A stretch of DNA of 64,000 nucleotides. It comes from Faucicola tetraodonis. GTDB lineage: Bacteria > Pseudomonadota > Gammaproteobacteria > Pseudomonadales > Moraxellaceae. The stretch lies in the NCBI GenBank assembly GCA_032017425.1, contig DALZPW010000002.1. One strand, written 5' to 3'. The position numbers and the translations under genes are program-made. The notes below the pieces were generated by a model. That model saw nothing but the letters and a program-made list of their open reading frames with translations, was not told the DNA's origin and did not search any database. Numbering within the stretch: position 1 is the stretch's first letter; each line of letters starts with the position of its first letter. Shown piece after piece: positions 57,859 to 64,000 of this stretch.

Positions 57859-59697
57859 TTATTCCACCGTGACGCTTTTGGCCAAATTACGGGGTTTATC
57901 AACGTCTGTGCCTTTGGCAAGCGCAACATGGTAAGACAACAATTGTACAGGAATGGTGTGTACAATAGGCGATAACACGCCAATATGACGTGGGGTGCGA
58001 ATCACGTGTACGCCTTCACTATCGGAAAAATCACTGTCAAGATCGGTAAATACAAACAACTCACCACCACGCGCCGAGACTTCTTGCATATTGGCTTTGA
58101 CTTTATCAAGTAGGCTGTCATTTGGCGCTATCACCACCACAGGCATATTTTCATCAACCAATGCCAGTGGACCGTGTTTTAACTCGCCAGCGGGATAGGC
58201 TTCCGCATGGATATAGGTGATTTCTTTGAGCTTCAATGCGCCTTCTAATGCAATCGGGTAATGAATACCACGCCCCAAAAACAGCGCGCTTGGCTTATCA
58301 GCAAATTTGCTTGACCAGCTGCTGATCTGTGGCTCAAGATTGAGCGCATATTGAATATCATTGGGCAAGCTACGCAGCGCATTGGTGTATTCGACCAGTT
58401 TAGTGTCATCCACATAGCCACGCACACGACCGAGTGTCACCGCCAAACCAAATAAAGCCACTAACTGGGTAGTAAAGGCTTTGGTTGAGGCGACCCCAAT
58501 CTCCGCACCGGCTCGGGTGTAGACTACTAGCTCACTGGCGCGAGGCAAGGCAGATTCCATCACGTTACAGATGGATAGACTATGTTTGTGACCCAAGGCT
58601 TGTGCGTATTTTAGCGCCTCCATGGTATCTAGCGTTTCCCCTGATTGCGAGATGGTGATAATCAATCGTTTTGGATTGGCAATCACCTCACGATAACGGT
58701 ATTCGCTAGCGATTTCGACATCGGTGGCAATTTTGGCAATACTTTCCAACCAATATTTGGCGGTCGATGCAGCATAATACGACGTGCCACAGGCAAGAAT
58801 CTTAATACTGTCGATATCATTGAAAACGGCTTCAGCATTTTCACCAAAGTTGTTGGCGATAAACCCCGCATCCAAAAAGATTTCGGCGGTATCTGACACT
58901 GCTTTTGGCTGCTCGTAGATTTCTTTTTGCATAAAGTGGCTATAAGCCCCTAGTTCAAGAGACGCTAAGGACACTTGCGAAGTGGTAGCTTTGCGGGTCG
59001 CTGGATTGCCTTGTTTGTCAATCATTTGTGCCACGCCATCTGCGGTCAACTGGGCAATATCGCCATCTTCAAGATACATGATTTGACGGGTAAAGGCGAC
59101 AACTGCTGAGACATCCGATGCGATAAAGGTTTCATGCTCACCTAAGCCAATAAGTAACGGACAGCCCATACGCGCCACCACCATGTTTTGTGGCATATCG
59201 TTGGCAATCACCGCAATTGCATACGCCCCATGAAATTGCTGGGTCGCCGCTTGTACCGCATTGAATAAATCACCGCCGTTTTGTACGTAGTGCTGATGCA
59301 CCGCATGGGCGATGACCTCAGTGTCGGTTTGTGACTCAAAATGATAGCCATTTTGCTGAAGGCGGGCGCGCTCGGCTTCAAAATTTTCGATGATGCCGTT
59401 ATGTACCACCGAAATCAAATCACCTGAGATATGCGGATGCGCGTTTGGCTCAGTGACACCGCCGTGGGTCGCCCAGCGAGTGTGACCGATGCCGGTGTGA
59501 CCGTAGACACCCCGCTCTTTGGCAGCAGCTTCCATCAAGGCAACACGCCCCACTCGGCGCACGCGTTTGAGTCCTTCATCGGTTTGCACCGCAATACCCG
59601 ATGAGTCATAACCCCGATATTCTAGGCGTTTTAAGCCATCGGTTAAAAAATCTACCACATTGTCTTGCGCACGAATGGCGCCAACGATACCGCACAT
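57859..59697 (-). CDS. glmS: Glutamine-fructose-6-phosphate aminotransferase (isomerising)
   Basis: Makes glucosamine 6-phosphate, the entry to UDP-GlcNAc and cell-wall synthesis. The 612 residues begin [18 protein letters not shown], with Cys2 the glutaminase nucleophile. The glutaminase half has [12 protein letters not shown] and [11 protein letters not shown]; two SIS domains follow ([38 protein letters not shown]) and the tail is LAKSVTVE. Downstream of glmU on the same strand, with about 180 bases between. No glmS ribozyme is present, as expected outside Firmicutes. Confidence 0.98.
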   Translation of the reverse strand: MCGIVGAIRAQDNVVDFLTDGLKRLEYRGYDSSGIAVQTDEGLKRVRRVGRVALMEAAAKERGVYGHTGIGHTRWATHGGVTEPNAHPHISGDLISVVHNGIIENFEAERARLQQNGYHFESQTDTEVIAHAVHQHYVQNGGDLFNAVQAATQQFHGAYAIAVIANDMPQNMVVARMGCPLLIGLGEHETFIASDVSAVVAFTRQIMYLEDGDIAQLTADGVAQMIDKQGNPATRKATTSQVSLASLELGAYSHFMQKEIYEQPKAVSDTAEIFLDAGFIANNFGENAEAVFNDIDSIKILACGTSYYAASTAKYWLESIAKIATDVEIASEYRYREVIANPKRLIITISQSGETLDTMEALKYAQALGHKHSLSICNVMESALPRASELVVYTRAGAEIGVASTKAFTTQLVALFGLAVTLGRVRGYVDDTKLVEYTNALRSLPNDIQYALNLEPQISSWSSKFADKPSALFLGRGIHYPIALEGALKLKEITYIHAEAYPAGELKHGPLALVDENMPVVVIAPNDSLLDKVKANMQEVSARGGELFVFTDLDSDFSDSEGVHVIRTPRHIGVLSPIVHTIPVQLLSYHVALAKGTDVDKPRNLAKSVTVE

Positions 59698-59879
59698 AAC
59701 TGTTCCTTAGTATCCAGTTTTTGGTGTGAGCAATCAAATTTGACTGCTGTGAAAAACAATCCCCCCGTTTACACAGTCGTTAGATTGTTTTATTGTTGCT
59801 TAACCAAACGGCTTTATCGTATAAAGCAAGTTTATGGTATTAAGCAAGAATTTGTTAAATTTAGGCAAAAATTCAAATA

Positions 59880-61238
59880 TCAAGATTTTTTTTCAGGACG
59901 TTGCCAACCCTCAATGGTGACTTGTTTGCCACGGGCGATAGACAGTTTTTCGGCAGGGCAGGCTTTACTGATGGCACTGCCTGCGCCAATGGTGGCACGG
60001 TCACCAATGGTCACAGGGGCAATCAGCACCGCATTTGAGCCAATTCTGACCTCATCACCGATTTCGGTTTTAAACTTATTAACGCCATCATAATTAGCAG
60101 TGATGGTGCCTGCGCCGATATTGGTCTTTTGTCCAATGGTGGCATCGCCCAAATACGCCAAATGATTGGCTTTAGCGCCGCTTGCCATTTGGGTGTTTTT
60201 AAGCTCCACAAAGTTACCGATATGCACTTCTTTGTCAGTGACCGCATCAGGGCGCAGACGGGCAAATGGTCCGATTTGGTTGTCTTCACCCACTACCGCA
60301 TTGTCAAATAGACTGTAAGGTTGCACCACAGTGCCACTGGCGATTTTGCTGTTTTTGATGATACAACCTGCGCCGATTTTGACGTTATCACCTAGCTCAC
60401 AGTCACCTTCAATGATGACATTAATATCAATTTGCACATCTTTGCCAACTTTAAGCGAACCGCGTAAATCAAAACGGCTTGGGTCAATCAAATGTACGCC
60501 TTGTTGCATCAGCGCTTGGGCTTGATGCGTTTGCCAAGTACGCTCTAGATTTGCCAACTGCAGACGGTCATTCACGCCTTCGATTTCAAACTGGTAGGTC
60601 GGCGATACGGTGGCGATTTCGATGCCGTCATCTACCGCCATTTTGACGATATCGGTCAGGTAATATTCGCCTTGGGCATTATTATTGGTCAAGTTATTGA
60701 GATATCGATGCAAAATATCATTGGCGACACAGTACACACCACTATTGATTTCAGTGATTTGTCTTTGCTCATCGTTGGCATCTTTTTCTTCGACAATGGC
60801 GATTACTTGGTCGTTGTCACGCACAATACGCCCCAAACCGAACGGGTTGGATAAGTTTAGGGTCAGCATGGCAAAACGGCTGTCTGTATTTGCCAGTTTC
60901 TCTAAGGTATCGACGCCAATAAGGGGCACGTCGCCTGACAAAATCAAGCTTTTCCCATCCGTAGGCAACACCGGCAAAGTCATTTGCACCGCGTGACCCG
61001 TGCCCAATTGCTCAGCTTGCTCGACCCAATCAATTTGTTCATCGGCAAAGGCATCTTTGACTTGTTGACCTTCAAAACCATAGATAATGATATTTTTTTG
61101 GCTACCCAATTGTTTGGCAGTGGCGAGTACGTGATGTAGCAAAGGCTTGCCTGCCAGCGGTTGTAGCACTTTTGGCTTGCTCGATTTCATGCGAGTGCCT
61201 TTGCCCGCTGCCATGATGATGGTGGTTAAGTTGGTCAT
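59880..61238 (-). CDS. glmU: Bifunctional GlcN-1-P acetyltransferase / GlcNAc-1-P uridyltransferase
   Basis: Catalyses the last two steps to UDP-N-acetylglucosamine. The N-terminal nucleotidyltransferase has [29 protein letters not shown] and the linker [14 protein letters not shown]. The C-terminal left-handed beta-helix has hexapeptide repeats from about residue 255, with [40 protein letters not shown] and ending GWQRPEKKS. 452 residues, standard. glmU-glmS is a conserved pair. Confidence 0.97.
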   Translation of the reverse strand: MTNLTTIIMAAGKGTRMKSSKPKVLQPLAGKPLLHHVLATAKQLGSQKNIIIYGFEGQQVKDAFADEQIDWVEQAEQLGTGHAVQMTLPVLPTDGKSLILSGDVPLIGVDTLEKLANTDSRFAMLTLNLSNPFGLGRIVRDNDQVIAIVEEKDANDEQRQITEINSGVYCVANDILHRYLNNLTNNNAQGEYYLTDIVKMAVDDGIEIATVSPTYQFEIEGVNDRLQLANLERTWQTHQAQALMQQGVHLIDPSRFDLRGSLKVGKDVQIDINVIIEGDCELGDNVKIGAGCIIKNSKIASGTVVQPYSLFDNAVVGEDNQIGPFARLRPDAVTDKEVHIGNFVELKNTQMASGAKANHLAYLGDATIGQKTNIGAGTITANYDGVNKFKTEIGDEVRIGSNAVLIAPVTIGDRATIGAGSAISKACPAEKLSIARGKQVTIEGWQRPEKKS

Positions 61239-61283
61239 GGGAATCCCTTATTTTTTTTAAATTAATTTTAATGATACAACAGA

Positions 61284-61862
61284 TTAAACATAAGTAACGA
61301 GCACACTCACAAAGACTATTAGCACAACCCCTGTCATCAGCCCCGCCAAAATGTCATCAATCAAAATACCAAAACCGCCGCTCACATTCTTATCCACCCA
61401 TTTAATCGGAAAGGGTTTTAAAATATCAAAAAAACGAAACGCGACAAATGCAGCAAAGTATAGTAGCAGTAAACTTAACTGATGACCTTGCAATAAAGCA
61501 TCATCGTAGAAATGCAGCCATAAAATTGGCAAGAGTGACACCCACATGCCGACCCATTCATCCCATACGATATGCGGGTCATCGTGTACACCCATCAAAT
61601 CAGACGTTTTACCGCAGATATAACTACCGACTAGAGCGCCCACCACCGTAACCGCCAAGAACCCCCAGAACCCCAGCCATAACATCGGAATGGCAACCAC
61701 CAGTCCGCCCACCGTGCCCCACGTCCCAGCAGCACGCTTTGGCAATCCTGAGCCTAAGCCGATACCGAGCCAATAAATCAGCTTTTCCCAAACGCTCGCG
61801 GTTGGTGGACAAGGCGGGCAAACATTGGCTTTACGGACGTCGGGTTTATGCAGTTGAGTCAT
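61284..61862 (-). CDS. pgpA: Phosphatidylglycerophosphatase A
   Basis: Inner-membrane phosphatase that makes phosphatidylglycerol. The 192-residue protein has a 20-residue polar N-terminus with two Cys-Pro pairs, then LIYWLGIGLGSGLPKRAAGT, which fits the family's GLIPKAPGTxGS-like segment. WDEWVGMWVSLLPILWLHF and NVSGGFGILIDDILAGLMTG carry the conserved acidic residues. Several membrane helices are present. It ends the ribH-nusB-thiL-pgpA group, 14 bases after thiL. Confidence 0.94.
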   Translation of the reverse strand: MTQLHKPDVRKANVCPPCPPTASVWEKLIYWLGIGLGSGLPKRAAGTWGTVGGLVVAIPMLWLGFWGFLAVTVVGALVGSYICGKTSDLMGVHDDPHIVWDEWVGMWVSLLPILWLHFYDDALLQGHQLSLLLLYFAAFVAFRFFDILKPFPIKWVDKNVSGGFGILIDDILAGLMTGVVLIVFVSVLVTYV

Positions 61863-61876
61863 AGGAAGTTCTTTGG

Positions 61877-62851
61877 CTAAAAATGCTGATAGCCAGTGAT
61901 CGAAAATTCAATTGGTTGGTTATTATAAGTCAGCCTCAAGCCGTTTTCTGTGACAATTTTGCCAATGGCAAAAATTTTATCCGAAAACTGTTGATTAAAT
62001 TTGACAAAATTTTGCTCACTCATGGTAAAGCACAGCTGATAATCATCACCGCCATTGAGCTGATGTTGCCACTTATCAGCATTTGGCAAGGCTTGTAATC
62101 GTGGGTGCGTTGGAATGCTGGCTAAATCGACCACCGCGCCCACCTTTGATGCGGTCAGGATATGACCCAAATCCTGTCCTAGCCCGTCTGAAATATCAAT
62201 CATGCTATGGGCAAACCCACGTAATTTTTGCCCTAGATCAACTTGCGGAACAGGTAAATCGAGTGCCGGCTGTAAAGCGATTGGTTGTAAAGCGATATTG
62301 TGCTGCTCAGATTTTTCAGCGTTAAAAATCTGCTGTAACGCAAAACTTGCTGAGCCAATCTCACCGCTGACACAGATGATATCACCGACTTTTGCGCAAC
62401 CTCTGGTAATAGCTTGCCCAGTTGGCACAAACCCCAGTGCAGTGACAGAGAGGGTTAAGGTGTTTGATTGGGTGGTATCGCCACCGATAAGCTCGACATC
62501 AAATCGGTTGCAAATGTCCGCGATACCTTGGGCGAATGGTTTGAGCCAGTCATCCTGTGCAAGCTTAGCAGGCAAGCTAATACCCAACAATATCGCATAG
62601 GGTGTCGCCCCCATCGCTGCCAAATCGGATAAATTGACCGCGACCGATTTATAGCCGATGGCATAAGCGGATGTTGATAAGGGAAAATGTCGACCTGCAA
62701 CCAGCGTGTCAATACAGCTCACCAGTTCGCAATCGCTTGGGATACTGCTTATCGCGCAATCATCCCCAATACCCACTTGGGTCAAAGGGTTTTTGCGTGT
62801 ACAGTGTTGAAAATGTTGATAAATCAAAGAAAATTCGGACATCCTAGCCAT
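61877..62851 (-). CDS. thiL: Thiamine-monophosphate kinase
   Basis: Phosphorylates thiamine monophosphate to the active diphosphate cofactor. The 324-residue protein of the PurM/ThiL fold has GIGDDCAISSIPSDCELVSC, then DTLVAGRHFP, VNLSDLAAMGATPYAILLG, ELIGGDTTQSNTLTLSVTAL and IDISDGLGQDLGHIL, all with the metal-binding aspartates. Start at ATG 62851, with an alternative ATG at 62842. It is between nusB and pgpA, the common order. Confidence 0.95.
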   Translation of the reverse strand: MARMSEFSLIYQHFQHCTRKNPLTQVGIGDDCAISSIPSDCELVSCIDTLVAGRHFPLSTSAYAIGYKSVAVNLSDLAAMGATPYAILLGISLPAKLAQDDWLKPFAQGIADICNRFDVELIGGDTTQSNTLTLSVTALGFVPTGQAITRGCAKVGDIICVSGEIGSASFALQQIFNAEKSEQHNIALQPIALQPALDLPVPQVDLGQKLRGFAHSMIDISDGLGQDLGHILTASKVGAVVDLASIPTHPRLQALPNADKWQHQLNGGDDYQLCFTMSEQNFVKFNQQFSDKIFAIGKIVTENGLRLTYNNQPIEFSITGYQHF

Positions 62852-62866
62852 CCGTATCGAGCATAA

Positions 62867-62891
62867 AAGGGCGTATTGGCTACGCCCTTTA
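62867..62891 (-). terminator. Hairpin between nusB and thiL
   Basis: AAAGGGCGTA and TACGCCCTTT form a 10-bp perfect stem with loop TTGGC (plus-strand reading). On the minus strand a short TTTT follows. It stands inside the ribH-nusB-thiL-pgpA group and may attenuate it. Confidence 0.6.
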
Positions 62892-62896
62892 CGGTA

Positions 62897-63457
62897 TTAT
62901 TTTTCTTCTTCAGTGGTCGCTTGCGATGGCGGCTGCGGCGCATCCTCTGTTTTGGCTTTTTTGGCATCTGCCTCTACTTCAGGCATACGCGCCTCTTTGG
63001 CGATTTTATCCATCACCACATGAATCATTTTATAACCATCTGATGAGCCAAAATGGGTATTGAGCTGAATCGCTTCATCAATCACTACTTTGTAAGGCAC
63101 TTCCAAGTGCTGCTTCATCTCATACGCACCGACAAGCAGTACCGCTTGCTCAACTTTATCTAGACGTGTCCAAGGGCGATCCAGTAGGCTGTCGATATAG
63201 GCGATTAAGTCATCGCTTTGCTCAATGATTTTGCTCAGTAGCTCGTGATAATAGCCCAAATGCACCGTGTGCATGGCATTCTCACTGCGGGTATGCGCTT
63301 CAATTTCGTGCGATGGATTGCCTGTCAACAGCCATTCATATAACCCTTGCACCACAAAACGGCGTGCTTTACGAATCGCGGTCAGGCTGGTTTTATAATT
63401 GACGGCGTTGTCTTGACTCGCCTGCGCTGGTGAGGTGTGGGTTGAATTGTCAGTCAT
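62897..63457 (-). CDS. nusB: Transcription antitermination factor NusB
   Basis: Binds boxA RNA with S10 in rRNA antitermination. The 186 residues contain an all-helical NusB core: [20 protein letters not shown] (about 29-48), [40 protein letters not shown] and [20 protein letters not shown]. It has an N-terminal extension of ~28 residues and an acidic Pro/Glu-rich tail not present in E. coli NusB (139 residues). Nine bases after ribH; certainly co-transcribed. Confidence 0.95.
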   Translation of the reverse strand: MTDNSTHTSPAQASQDNAVNYKTSLTAIRKARRFVVQGLYEWLLTGNPSHEIEAHTRSENAMHTVHLGYYHELLSKIIEQSDDLIAYIDSLLDRPWTRLDKVEQAVLLVGAYEMKQHLEVPYKVVIDEAIQLNTHFGSSDGYKMIHVVMDKIAKEARMPEVEADAKKAKTEDAPQPPSQATTEEEK

Positions 63458-63466
63458 ATTGCTACC

Positions 63467-63982
63467 TTATTCACCAGCCATTTGTGCGTCAATTTGACCC
63501 AACACGTTAATCATCTCAAGCGCGACCATGGCTGCTTCTGAGCCTTTGTTACCGGCTTTGGTGCCAGAGCGTTCAATGGCTTGTTCGATGCTGTCTGTGG
63601 TCAAAATCGCATTAATAACAGGCACGTCATAATCCAACCCAATCGCGCCCAAGCCTTTGGCAGATTCACCAGCGACAAAATCAAAGTGCGGCGTGCTACC
63701 ACGAATCACTGCGCCTAAACCGATGATGGCGTCAAATTTATCGGTTTGTGCCATACGGGCAACCGCCAGTGGAATTTCCCAAGCACCCGGTACACGTACG
63801 ACAGTAATATTGCTACCTGCGATACCATGACGCAGTAAGGTATCAATCGCGCCGCTGACCAAACTTTCTACCACAAAACTGTTAAAACGTCCTACCACCA
63901 TACCGATTTTGGCGTGGGCATTGGTGTGTAGTTCACCGCTGATATGCTGTACTTGGGCGAGTTCGTTTTGAAGATTTGCCAT
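63467..63982 (-). CDS. ribH: 6,7-dimethyl-8-ribityllumazine synthase
   Basis: Penultimate riboflavin synthesis enzyme; forms icosahedral or decameric shells. The 171-residue protein has [20 protein letters not shown] near residue 27, [40 protein letters not shown] (with the catalytic His) and [20 protein letters not shown], all substrate-binding. The ATG is at 63982, 18 bases from the window edge, so the upstream regulation (for example an FMN riboswitch) cannot be seen. Upstream gene of nusB. Confidence 0.97.
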   Translation of the reverse strand: MANLQNELAQVQHISGELHTNAHAKIGMVVGRFNSFVVESLVSGAIDTLLRHGIAGSNITVVRVPGAWEIPLAVARMAQTDKFDAIIGLGAVIRGSTPHFDFVAGESAKGLGAIGLDYDVPVINAILTTDSIEQAIERSGTKAGNKGSEAAMVALEMINVLGQIDAQMAGE

Positions 63983-64000
63983 GATGATTACCTTTAAATT

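Noticed and set aside
57840..57870. A glmS ribozyme or other riboswitch near glmS, thiL or ribH
   Set aside because: glmS ribozymes are upstream of Firmicutes genes and the glmU-glmS spacer shows no such fold; no TPP element before thiL; the ribH upstream region is outside the window.

Overview
The window is a stretch of chromosome from a gammaproteobacterium of the Moraxellaceae, closest in style to Moraxella or Psychrobacter. This placement rests on the AT-leaning composition with AT-rich spacers, the protein sequences, and the gene order. No 16S rRNA gene is present, so genus and species are not fixed. Nearly all of it is housekeeping DNA on both strands. I found no phage, CRISPR array, restriction-modification cassette or defence island, and no convincing new multi-gene system.

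Layout. 1-935 is the 5' part of a type IV pilus ATPase gene (pilB, minus strand). 1369-14721 (plus) holds tpiA, secG, tRNA-Leu(GAG), initiator tRNA-Met, then rimP-nusA-infB-rbfA-truB-rpsO-pnp. That conserved transcription, translation and RNA-decay cluster is interrupted by a DUF4105 membrane protein gene and by a DJ-1/PfpI gene with a 61-residue companion. 14968-19499 (minus) has two unrecognised genes, a YheV zinc-ribbon gene and prlC. 19727-32525 is mixed: an EEP-family nuclease or phosphatase, a small membrane protein, rnr, rlmH, a ygiD-type dioxygenase, a Bcr/CflA transporter, psd, dtd, phoB-phoR behind a clear Pho box, dadA and mscL. 32719-35881 (minus) is typA and an OmpA-family porin, followed by a 669-base gene-free stretch and a FimT/GspH-like pseudopilin. 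37118-43939 (minus) is the classic lepA-lepB-DUF4845-rnc-era-recO-pdxJ block. Then come yjdM/phnA, ygfZ, an HI0933-type flavoprotein and acs.

The only clearly accessory stretch is 49354-53777. It holds a decayed IS5-family element whose transposase has an in-frame TGA and a frameshift, an FdhF/YdeP-type molybdopterin oxidoreductase gene that starts 36 bases from the IS end, and the wreck of an acyl-CoA synthetase gene with an internal deletion. It is followed by formaldehyde detoxification genes (frmA-fghA) and an FMN-binding glutamate-synthase-family gene. 57859-63982 (minus) has glmU-glmS and ribH-nusB-thiL-pgpA.

The least explained signals are non-coding. They are three direct repeats of exactly 31-bp period before tpiA, a four-unit 14-bp tandem array before a small membrane protein, a two-helix leader before rpsO, an 11-bp perfect hairpin in the pnp leader, two large hairpins between truB and the PfpI gene, and a strong intrinsic terminator about 20 bases before rbfA.
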